Made by a program: the position numbers and the translations under genes | Notes under the pieces: generated by a model | Seen by the model: only the letters and a program-made list of their open reading frames with translations | Told to the model about the DNA's origin: nothing | Database searches by the model: none | Shown here: one piece after another, positions 34,191 to 42,039 of the stretch | Position numbering within the stretch: position 1 is the stretch's first letter | Layout: each line of letters starts with the position of its first letter | NCBI RefSeq assembly: GCF_009674775.1 | Contig: NZ_WKKE01000004.1 | Span: forward strand, 62,001-126,000 | From: Flavobacterium sp. LC2016-23 | Lineage (GTDB): Bacteria; Bacteroidota; Bacteroidia; Flavobacteriales; Flavobacteriaceae | Length of the DNA stretch: 64,000 nt | Reading direction: 5' to 3'

Positions 34191-35789
34191 TTATTTCGTT
34201 ATTCTAAACCAGTCCACAGCTACATTACCGGAATCGTTGGTCACTTTCTGACTTAAAGCAAAAAGTCCTAATTTGGCTCCGATCCATTTTCCCTCTTTGG
34301 CAGTAAAATTGGTACCTATGGGCTGATATTTTTTATCATCGGAACTGTAAAAAAAGCTGCAGATGCCTCCTTTTTTCACTTTAACCCTTAAGTATATCGT
34401 ATTGTTTTCGACCAAAACAGCTTTTGTTTCTGTTTCCGAAATTGTTTTGTCAAAAGTTCCGGTTTTCTGATTCAAGTACAATTTGCCATTATTATTTCTC
34501 AGGCATAAATAACTGTAATCCAAACCCATTATCAAAAGACCTGTCGTTTCCCCGTCCAGTCTGGCATTGAAAGTCAGTTTGGTGGTAGCCATAAATTCTT
34601 CGGCAGGAAATTTTTGCAGCAATAAATTCTGAGCGTCAAAAATTCTCTTTTCATCCTTAATACTGTTGATACAAAACAAGTTCAAATAGCCTGAACTGGT
34701 TGGAAATCCCCACTGAATCCGGGAATTGGCCTGCCATTGCCACTGCAATCCTAATGTAGGCAAATTAAACTCGTCTGATGTGGCAGGGGTTTCAATTGGG
34801 TATTTTTTTCCAACGTTCGGTTTTTTGAAAGTGGTGACCGGCTCTCCGATGCCGTTTTTATCCAAATCCTGTCCCATTACGGGCCAGTCGTTTTCCCATT
34901 TCATGGGCTGCAGGTGCACAATTCTGCCATAAGCGCCTTTGTCCTGAAAATGAATGAACCAGTCTTCACCCGTCTGGGTTTGTACCCAGGCGCCCTGATG
35001 TGGGCCATTTATGCTGGTTTTTCCCTGTTCTAAAACCTTTTTCTTCTCGTAAGGCCCCCAAACATTTTTTGATCTTAAAACGGTTTGCCAGCCGGTAGAG
35101 ACGCCGCCTGCCGGAGCAAAAACATAATAGTAGTTATTTCGTTTGTAAAACTTCGGGCCTTCAATGGTGCTTTCGCTTTCGTGTCCGTCAATTATCATGA
35201 CCTCGTCATTGTTCGCCACGGTTCCTTCTGCATTCATGGTACAAATCACTAACAAGCTCTTAATCTGCGCACGGCTTCCCGCAAAGGCATGAACCATATA
35301 CACCTTTCCGTCATCATCCCATAAAGGACTTGGATCGATAAGTCCCAGGCCTGCTTTCACCAAAAGCGGTTCCGACCATGGGCCTTCGGCTTTTTTTGAT
35401 TTTATCATATAAATTCCAAAATCAGGATCGGGGTAATAAATATAAAATTCATTGTTATGATAAGTAATACTCGGAGCCCAGACACCATTCCCGTGCTGTA
35501 CTGTATTGTAGGTTTCGAATGGCGGCTGTTTGGCCAGTGCGTAGCTTATAATTTTCCAGTTAACCAAATCCTTGGAATGCAAAATCGGTACTCCCGGAAT
35601 GCAGTTAAAAGATGAAGCGGTCATGTAAAAATCATCTCCTACCCGAACCGCATCCGGATCTGAATAATCGGCATGAATAATCGGGTTGGTGTAGGTTCCG
35701 TCTCCATTATCCGGAATCCACACTTGTGCGAAATTCGGTTGTATCGAAAATACGGATAACAAAAAAAAGATGATTTTTATGTTTTTCAT
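34191..35789 (-). CDS. Secreted GH43 with C-terminal beta-sandwich
   Basis: 532 residues; signal peptide ends near NFAQ. Five-bladed propeller of GH43 at ~25-320: base Asp in HADYSDPDAV, pKa-tuning Asp in LIDPSPLW, acid Glu in STIEGPKF. The rest (~340-532, ATSDEFNLPTLGLQWQWQAN...) is a concanavalin-like GH43 C2 domain. Activity would be arabinofuranosidase, xylosidase or galactosidase on pectin side chains, for example arabinan or xylogalacturonan; not decidable here. A perfect hairpin at 35817 separates it from the GH105 gene upstream. Confidence 0.92.
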   Translation of the reverse strand: MKNIKIIFFLLSVFSIQPNFAQVWIPDNGDGTYTNPIIHADYSDPDAVRVGDDFYMTASSFNCIPGVPILHSKDLVNWKIISYALAKQPPFETYNTVQHGNGVWAPSITYHNNEFYIYYPDPDFGIYMIKSKKAEGPWSEPLLVKAGLGLIDPSPLWDDDGKVYMVHAFAGSRAQIKSLLVICTMNAEGTVANNDEVMIIDGHESESTIEGPKFYKRNNYYYVFAPAGGVSTGWQTVLRSKNVWGPYEKKKVLEQGKTSINGPHQGAWVQTQTGEDWFIHFQDKGAYGRIVHLQPMKWENDWPVMGQDLDKNGIGEPVTTFKKPNVGKKYPIETPATSDEFNLPTLGLQWQWQANSRIQWGFPTSSGYLNLFCINSIKDEKRIFDAQNLLLQKFPAEEFMATTKLTFNARLDGETTGLLIMGLDYSYLCLRNNNGKLYLNQKTGTFDKTISETETKAVLVENNTIYLRVKVKKGGICSFFYSSDDKKYQPIGTNFTAKEGKWIGAKLGLFALSQKVTNDSGNVAVDWFRITK

Positions 35790-35816
35790 TTAAAGAAAAT
35801 TTAGCTTTTCTGATTA

Positions 35817-35847
35817 GACCTGACAGGTTTTTAAAACCTGTCAGGTC
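35817..35847. terminator. Perfect 15-bp inverted repeat, sister of 1199-1227
   Basis: GACCTGACAGGTTTT, one T, AAAACCTGTCAGGTC. It lies between the GH105 and GH43 genes, all on the - strand, so it could end part of the transcripts or stabilise the upstream mRNA end. Confidence 0.7.
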
Positions 35848-35878
35848 TTTGTGTTCAAAACAAAAAAGTTGATCTGAC

Positions 35879-37099
35879 CTATCTGTTCAATTCTAATGCT
35901 GCCAGAATAAAAGGGCCTGTTGCTTTCGGATCGTTGTCTTTTTTTCTTTCGTTTACGTAATATTCGTAAGAGCCATCACGATATGGATTCCCTCCTAAAC
36001 CCGCCACCTGACAAGCCTGGGTTAAGGTGATTCCGCCGTCTTCATCTACTTTTTTGATCAGTTGAGTTGTGAGGCCGTCAAAGGCTTTGTTGGCCAGTTT
36101 TTTATATTTTTCAGGCAGATATCCTTTGTTGGCTCCTTTGGCAAAAGCATACGCAAACATCGATGATCCTGACGCTTCCAGGTAATTTCCTTTTCTGGCG
36201 CCCTGATCGGTTACCTGATACCATAAGCCGGATTTGTCCTGATATTTGGCTAAACTGGCCGAAACATTATTTAAGTATTTAACCAGTTCTTTTTGTTTTG
36301 GATGGTCTTTTGGGAAATAATCCAGCACATCAACCAAAGCCATGGTGTACCATCCTAAAGCTCTGGACCAGAAATTAGGAGAGTTTCCTGTTTCTTTATT
36401 TGCCCATGGCATTTCTTTGCTTTCATCCCAGCCGTGGTATAATAATCCTGTTTTTGGATCGGTTGCATGCAGCTGAATCAGCTCAAACTGTTTTGCGATA
36501 TCATCCAGGCTTTTTCCGTTTTCAAATGTAACGGTATATTGTGCATAAAAGGGCTCTCCCATATACAACCCGTCCAGCCACATTTGGTTCGGATAGATTT
36601 GTTTGTGCCAGAATCCCCCACTTTTTGTACGTGGCTGTTCGGCAAGCTGCTTGCGGATGGATTGTAAAGCGGTAAGGTATTTTTGTTCTTTTGAAGTAGC
36701 ATAAATATCAAAAAGAAGACGGCCCGGCACCACTAAATCAATATTATACTTATCGAATTCATACGTTTTAATACTGCCATCATTTTGTACCAGTGTGTCT
36801 ACATAACCTCTTATGTAGGCTTTGTATCTTGGATCCGGATTTTTTTTATATAATTCTTCGATGGAATGTAAAACCAGGGCGTGGACATAATCCCATTTGG
36901 CTGTTTTTGAATCGTCGATCATATAGGCCTGAGGATGGCGTTTCATCAAAGTCAAAGCCATTTTATCGGACCATTTTAAATCTTTAGAAATAACGATATC
37001 CTTATTTGCCGGTTCCTGAGAGGTTATTTTACAGCTTGTCAAAACCATAAGTCCAAGTATTACAACCGATACAAATCCTTTTTTTCTGTTATTTTTCAT
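35879..37099 (-). CDS. GH105 unsaturated rhamnogalacturonyl hydrolase, lipoprotein (copy B)
   Basis: 406 residues. Lipoprotein signal (LMVLTSC). Alpha/alpha barrel; the substrate-binding block GGFWHKQIYPNQMWLDGLYMGEPF holds the catalytic Asp of the family. It frees the unsaturated galacturonate end left by pectin lyases. It is a paralogue of the next gene upstream (37122-38339), sharing most motifs, and the two are 22 bases apart. The pair may differ in chain-length or neighbouring-sugar preference. Confidence 0.93.
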   Translation of the reverse strand: MKNNRKKGFVSVVILGLMVLTSCKITSQEPANKDIVISKDLKWSDKMALTLMKRHPQAYMIDDSKTAKWDYVHALVLHSIEELYKKNPDPRYKAYIRGYVDTLVQNDGSIKTYEFDKYNIDLVVPGRLLFDIYATSKEQKYLTALQSIRKQLAEQPRTKSGGFWHKQIYPNQMWLDGLYMGEPFYAQYTVTFENGKSLDDIAKQFELIQLHATDPKTGLLYHGWDESKEMPWANKETGNSPNFWSRALGWYTMALVDVLDYFPKDHPKQKELVKYLNNVSASLAKYQDKSGLWYQVTDQGARKGNYLEASGSSMFAYAFAKGANKGYLPEKYKKLANKAFDGLTTQLIKKVDEDGGITLTQACQVAGLGGNPYRDGSYEYYVNERKKDNDPKATGPFILAALELNR

Positions 37100-37121
37100 T
37101 TCAAAATATATTTAAATTCTG

Positions 37122-38339
37122 TTATTTATTCAACTCGATTGCACTTAACAAAAATGCTCCTATACCTATTGCCCCGTTTTCTTTTGTTTTGGCAGTGAGG
37201 TAATAATCATTGGTGCCATCGCGAAACGGTTTTCCTCCCAGTCCTACATTGGAAGAAACATTGAGAATCGTTATTACTCCTGTTTTATCCACTTTTACAA
37301 ATTCTTTTACAAAACTGTCAAATGATTTTTGGGCTGTTTTTTTATAGGATGAAGGCAAATATCCTTTGTCTGCCCCTTTTGCAAAGGCATAAATAATCAT
37401 TCCTGAAGCAGATGGTTCTACATAATTGCCATACAACTGAGGCTTATCTGCTACCTGGTACCACAACCCTTCCGGGCTTTTGCATTCATTTACATTTTTT
37501 GCAATCTGATTGAGGTATCCGACCAGTACTTTGTATTTTGGATGTGATTTTGGGAAATAATCCAGTGTTTCAACCAATGCCATCATGTACCAGCCAATCC
37601 CGCGCCCCCAGATGGTTGGTGAAGTTCCCGTTTGTTTATTGGCCCAGCCAATTGCTTTACTTTCGTCCCAGGCCTGATAGGGTAAACCTGTATTTTTATC
37701 GATGATATTATTTTGCGCCAGTTCAAATTGCTTAGCAATATCGTCCAGGCTTCTTCCATTTTCATACTTTACGGTAAATTGCGTGTAGAAAGGTTCACCC
37801 ATATACAGGCCGTCAATCCACATCTGGTCCGGATAAATCTGTTTGTGCCAGAATCCTCCGCTTGGTGTTCTCGGCTGGGTTTCGAGTTGATTTCTTAATT
37901 GTCCCGTAATTTTTAGATAGCGGGGATCTTTTGTCAGATCGTATAAATTAAACAAAAGTTTTCCCGGGCTTAAATAATCGATATTGTATTCTTTGCTATC
38001 GTATTTTTTAAGGTTTCCGGTACTGTCGATCATTTCATCAACGTAGTCTTTTATGTAATTGAGGTATTTTTTGTTGTTTGTTTTCTGATATAATTTTTCA
38101 AAACCGCACAATACAAAACCCATTTTATAATCCCACTTAGGCTTGTCATTTCCATCGAGCTGCCAGGCATTCGGGTATTTATTTAAAATAGAAAGTGCTG
38201 TTCTTTCCGACCATTTTAACTGATCGGAAATAACCCATGAATCATCCTGCTGCTGTGCTGTTACTTTACTGTTAACAATGAGCAGTAAAACAACAAGGCA
38301 TTTTATAAAATTGATTTTTACACAGACCGGTTTAAGCAT
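37122..38339 (-). CDS. GH105 unsaturated rhamnogalacturonyl hydrolase (copy A)
   Basis: 405 residues, signal peptide near the N-terminus ending KVTAQ. Same family motif: GGFWHKQIYPDQMWIDGLYMGEPF with the catalytic Asp, and the WGRGIGWYMMALVETLDYFP helix. Tandem duplicate of 35879-37099, with the same order of blocks throughout. Its start lies 4 bases after the DUF4861 stop, so it is co-translated with it in the right PUL. The final blocks (VGLGGKPFRDGTNDYYL) form the sugar-ring cleft in known members. Confidence 0.93.
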   Translation of the reverse strand: MLKPVCVKINFIKCLVVLLLIVNSKVTAQQQDDSWVISDQLKWSERTALSILNKYPNAWQLDGNDKPKWDYKMGFVLCGFEKLYQKTNNKKYLNYIKDYVDEMIDSTGNLKKYDSKEYNIDYLSPGKLLFNLYDLTKDPRYLKITGQLRNQLETQPRTPSGGFWHKQIYPDQMWIDGLYMGEPFYTQFTVKYENGRSLDDIAKQFELAQNNIIDKNTGLPYQAWDESKAIGWANKQTGTSPTIWGRGIGWYMMALVETLDYFPKSHPKYKVLVGYLNQIAKNVNECKSPEGLWYQVADKPQLYGNYVEPSASGMIIYAFAKGADKGYLPSSYKKTAQKSFDSFVKEFVKVDKTGVITILNVSSNVGLGGKPFRDGTNDYYLTAKTKENGAIGIGAFLLSAIELNK

Positions 38340-38343
38340 ACGA

Positions 38344-39309
38344 TTACATTTTACCTTTTTTGTTTAGTACTTCTAATTTATCGTTCAGGTATTTTACAAA
38401 TTCTTCCTGTGTTTTAATTCCGTTTACTTCTTGTTCCCAGGCGCCCAAAAGGTAAAATGAAGTTGCTTTGGTTGTGGGTTTGAATACTAACAAATAATCT
38501 AAATCCGTATCTTCAATACTCTCGATTGTACTTACTTGGTAGAAAATAGCCATTCCAAGTTTATCCGGAACTAAGGATTGCTGACCGTAAGTGGCCAGAT
38601 AAGCCCATTTTTTATTTTTGCTTTCTTTTTTAAGTAATTCGGTATTTTTCTGTTTGACGATTCCGGTACAAATTCCCTGAATGGCTTTGGATGCTTTTAT
38701 GGTATGCTGTGTATATAGCTGGTCCGGTTTAATGGTCAGTTCTGAGGTGAAATTGATTTTATCAGCCGCTGTTTTCCATCCGTAATAATCAATTTTTACT
38801 ACCGATTCGTTGGTTTTATTGCTCACATAGGCAATCGTTGAATCGACTTCACGGAAGTGTAATTTCTCCTTGTTCAGGTAACGATCGATGGATCCGATTC
38901 CGATTCCTTTTCCGGCTTTCAGGATATCTGCTCCCCAATCGCTCATTTCGTGGTACGAATCGAAATTATCCTGCCCTACTTTTGGTAATATATTCGCTGA
39001 CGTTTTCTTTCCGAAAATATCAATCGCATTTCTCCAGTCCAGATACAAACGGTATCCGATTCTGTTATTTTCCCATCCCGGGCCTTCGTAACGGATATCA
39101 AAAGAATGATCGGTATGTTCCGGAGCTAATTTTAATTTGTCTACATTTTTAAAAACTGTACCACCAATATATTTTCGGCCTTCCCATTTTCCGTCTGTTT
39201 TGGCTGAAATTTCGGCATAGGTTTTAGCTGTTTTCACATCGTATTTTTGGGCATTTGCAGCAGTAAAACCGAATAGTACTAAGGCTGCTATTTTTATTTT
39301 TACTTTCAT
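38344..39309 (-). CDS. Secreted DUF4861-family protein (right PUL copy)
   Basis: 321 residues; signal peptide ends near ANAQ. Shares W-E-N-N-R-I-G-Y-R, the GKGIGIGSI block and the GAWE...IKTQEEFVKYL tail with 26-1192. It sits between an alpha/beta hydrolase and the GH105 pair, all within a few bases, so it acts in pectin degradation. The family has no firmly known activity to me; finding one copy in each PUL suggests a role common to uronate-rich glycans. It is shorter than the left copy by about 67 residues. Confidence 0.85.
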   Translation of the reverse strand: MKVKIKIAALVLFGFTAANAQKYDVKTAKTYAEISAKTDGKWEGRKYIGGTVFKNVDKLKLAPEHTDHSFDIRYEGPGWENNRIGYRLYLDWRNAIDIFGKKTSANILPKVGQDNFDSYHEMSDWGADILKAGKGIGIGSIDRYLNKEKLHFREVDSTIAYVSNKTNESVVKIDYYGWKTAADKINFTSELTIKPDQLYTQHTIKASKAIQGICTGIVKQKNTELLKKESKNKKWAYLATYGQQSLVPDKLGMAIFYQVSTIESIEDTDLDYLLVFKPTTKATSFYLLGAWEQEVNGIKTQEEFVKYLNDKLEVLNKKGKM

Positions 39310-39320
39310 TATAGGGTAAA

Positions 39321-40262
39321 TTATTTAAAAATTGTATCTAAAAACTGTGTGGTATAAACAATCGTCTGACTAAACCAGGGTTGAAAAAACCAAAAGGAAT
39401 GTGGTGAATTCTCTATTGTTTTAACCTCATTATAAATCTTATTCTGATTTAAAAGGACAATCATATCGTCTCTTCCGGCATGAAATCTTTCGAAACTGCT
39501 GCTTATAAAAAGTACCGGTGGTGTATTTTTGTCTGCGTGGCTTAAAGCCGAAGCGTTTTTCCAGTTTTCCGGATTTTCATCATAAGTCCCATTCAGCCAA
39601 AAAGCGGCCATTTCTCCTTCTTTTGATTCGGGATGTTTGAAAGCCAGAACACCGTCTATATCTATAATTACGTTTACTGCTGAAGAGGATTTGCTTTTAT
39701 TCGTTACATCCTCAAAAGCCGGATTTCCATTTGTTGTACCGATCAAAGCTGCCATTTGTCCGCCCGAAGAGCATCCTAAAACCGCAATTTTGTCCGGAGC
39801 TACACGGAATCTTTTGGCATTATCTTTTATAAAACGGATCGCATTTTTTACATCGTAAATCCCTTCCGGGTATTTTGCTTCTGTTGATAATCTGTATTCG
39901 ATGGCAAAACAAGAATATCCTTTTGAAGCTATTTCCTGCGCCAGCTCATGCATTTGGTTTTTATTCCCGGATCTCCAGCCTCCTCCGTGAATCAGGATTA
40001 CAGCGGGATTTAATTTTTTGTTTTTATTTAAAAAGGCATCAAAATGTAAGGCCCTGCTTTTTTTCCGATCATAAACCACATCATTCAGCCGATTAACATT
40101 TGGATTTTTTTCTGACCGGGCAACTGTTATAAAAGGATAGGTATCTATTAATTTGGCATAGGTACTTTTTACGGTGTATGAAGTATCTGTACGGTATTGA
40201 CTTCGAGCATCGATGACTTTTAAAAACAAGACTAAAAGTACTACTATTTTTTTCATCTTCAA
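39321..40262 (-). CDS. Secreted alpha/beta hydrolase, probable pectin (acetyl)esterase
   Basis: 313 residues; signal peptide near MKMKKIVVLLVLFLKVIDARSQ. Esterase/lipase-type fold: oxyanion block HGGGWRSG, nucleophile Ser in LGCSSGGQ (GxSxG), and a His in NSPHSFWFFQPW. Similar proteins in PULs are carbohydrate esterases; deacetylation of pectin is the natural guess. It follows SusD after a gap with a hairpin at 40282 and precedes DUF4861 by 11 bases. Confidence 0.85.
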   Translation of the reverse strand: MKMKKIVVLLVLFLKVIDARSQYRTDTSYTVKSTYAKLIDTYPFITVARSEKNPNVNRLNDVVYDRKKSRALHFDAFLNKNKKLNPAVILIHGGGWRSGNKNQMHELAQEIASKGYSCFAIEYRLSTEAKYPEGIYDVKNAIRFIKDNAKRFRVAPDKIAVLGCSSGGQMAALIGTTNGNPAFEDVTNKSKSSSAVNVIIDIDGVLAFKHPESKEGEMAAFWLNGTYDENPENWKNASALSHADKNTPPVLFISSSFERFHAGRDDMIVLLNQNKIYNEVKTIENSPHSFWFFQPWFSQTIVYTTQFLDTIFK

Positions 40263-40281
40263 TTTCTCAATTTCAGTTAAG

Positions 40282-40313
40282 AAAGGAGCCTGACCATGTT
40301 CAGACTCCTTTTT
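40282..40313 (-). terminator. Hairpin after the right susD, likely attenuator
   Basis: On the - strand AAGGAG, one mismatch, CTGA pairs with TCAG, one mismatch, CTCCTT, with A/T runs outside. A hairpin directly after susD is a common way to make SusCD more abundant than the enzymes downstream. Confidence 0.6.
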
Positions 40314-40353
40314 AACTGCTTCAAAAAAACTAATATTTCAAAATTACAAATTA

Positions 40354-42027
40354 CTAATATCCCGGATTTTGTGGAAAATCTTTATTTTGATTTAAGTCCA
40401 GTGCCGTTTGAGGGATTGGTCTTAAAATTTTTAACTGTCCGCCTACCCCAACAAAGTTTGCAGCCTTAATTTTATAATTATAAGCCGAAGCTCTGGCCAC
40501 TAATGTTCCGGTACGTTTTAAGTCAAACCAGCGTTTGTATTCTCCCACCAATTCTCTTCCTCTTTCATCTAAAATATAATCGATATTGAATTGTCCGATT
40601 GTTGCATTGGCTACTCCGGCTCTTCTTCTCACTTCGTTTAAACGATCTAAACCTGTTGCTGGTACACCTGCTTTTAAATAGGCTTCTGCCGCAATTAAAT
40701 ACGTTTCACCTAATCTGGCCACAATAATATCTCTTGTACTAACAGGACCTGTACTGGATGGTGTAGTCGGATCCGGGTCATCAAACTTCTTTACGGGAAT
40801 GGTATAGCAGTCACGGTTATCGATTAAAGTATGCGCTGCATCGTATTCTCCCCAAGGGTGATATACAAAAGTGGCTGCTTTTCTGGATGCATTAGCCGTT
40901 TCCCAGGCCAGTCTGTCCGCAGGCGTAAACCATTTTGGTTCGTAAAAATGTCTCACTTTTAAAGCAGCCGGATTGGCACTTCTGTAATACGGAAAATAAA
41001 GAACTGTTTTAGTCTGTCCGTTGTTAGTTTCCGGACCTTCCAGTATTTCGGTCATAAAAGTGGCATCCCATCTTTTATCCCCTTTCTCATATAAACTCAA
41101 AGCATAAGCTGTTGGACATAAATTATAGCTTCTTAATGGCGCTCCTGTTTCTGCTCCTCCTAAATAAGGGCCAAAATAGTAAAACTGGTTGTTTCCTAAT
41201 TTGGTAGGATCCGTGCTTGTTGACGCTTTGTCGTATTGAACAGAAAAAATTGTTTCTGCATTTAAATCGTTGCCGGGTTTAAATAACTGATCGAAAGCAA
41301 TACCTAAAGTTTGTCCGGCAATAGCAGCGTCTGCATAAGCCGCAGCTTTTGAGAAATCGTCTGGTTTGCCATAAGTTTCATATCCTCTGGTTAGGTACAC
41401 TTTAGCAAGTAAATCATTTACAGCTCTTTTGTTTACTTTTCCGGATGTAGCATACGCAGAAGTTCCAACGCTTGCTAAAGCTGCGTCTAAATCTCCTATA
41501 ATTTGCGTATACACTTCTTCCGCTGTATTTCTTTTAAAAGATAAAACAGGACTTGTAACATGTTCATTTACAATTGGAACACCGCCATAAGTCTGTACCA
41601 GTAAAAAATAAGCCTGTGCTCTTAAAAATCTGGCTTCTCCTACTAAAGTATTTAAGTTTGAAGTCTGTTCTGTTATTCCTGAATAGTAAATCGTTTTATT
41701 TACCGATTGAATTAACTGGTAACAAGGACGGTACAAATCAGCTACGTTATCTGCCGTAGGAATTAAAAGCGTGTACTGGCTCAGACCTGCCGGTTCCGGT
41801 GTTCTTCCCTCAGCGTACATGTCTGTGCCGGATTCAAACAACCAGGGATTTCCGCCGTAAATACTTTTTAGCCAGGCGTAATTTGAATTTACCAATAACT
41901 GAAATCCGGATGCGGTTTTATAAGTTTCATCAGCCGGTACATTTGAAAGGCTTTCTTCTTCAATATAGTCGCTGCAAGAGCTTAAAGCCGAGATAATAAT
42001 TCCTAATACTATAATTATTTTTTTCAT
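40354..42027 (-). CDS. SusD/RagB family glycan-binding lipoprotein (right PUL)
   Basis: 557 residues. Lipoprotein signal (IIISALSSC). N-terminal SusD block (YIEEESLSNVPADETYKT), TPR-like helices (ARFLRAQAYFLLVQTYGGVPIV; DLLAKVYLTRGYETY), C-terminal RagB block (ILDERGRELVGEYKRWFDLKRTG) and an NPGY end. Surface-bound partner of the SusC at 42040, whose stop lies 12 bases upstream. Expected to bind pectic oligosaccharides. Confidence 0.95.
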   Translation of the reverse strand: MKKIIIVLGIIISALSSCSDYIEEESLSNVPADETYKTASGFQLLVNSNYAWLKSIYGGNPWLFESGTDMYAEGRTPEPAGLSQYTLLIPTADNVADLYRPCYQLIQSVNKTIYYSGITEQTSNLNTLVGEARFLRAQAYFLLVQTYGGVPIVNEHVTSPVLSFKRNTAEEVYTQIIGDLDAALASVGTSAYATSGKVNKRAVNDLLAKVYLTRGYETYGKPDDFSKAAAYADAAIAGQTLGIAFDQLFKPGNDLNAETIFSVQYDKASTSTDPTKLGNNQFYYFGPYLGGAETGAPLRSYNLCPTAYALSLYEKGDKRWDATFMTEILEGPETNNGQTKTVLYFPYYRSANPAALKVRHFYEPKWFTPADRLAWETANASRKAATFVYHPWGEYDAAHTLIDNRDCYTIPVKKFDDPDPTTPSSTGPVSTRDIIVARLGETYLIAAEAYLKAGVPATGLDRLNEVRRRAGVANATIGQFNIDYILDERGRELVGEYKRWFDLKRTGTLVARASAYNYKIKAANFVGVGGQLKILRPIPQTALDLNQNKDFPQNPGY

Positions 42028-42039
42028 TTGATGTCTTGA

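Noticed and set aside
38335..38348. Extra LacI operator (GCATACGATTACA)
   Set aside because: Only one half site matches, and it lies at a gene junction with no -7 box.
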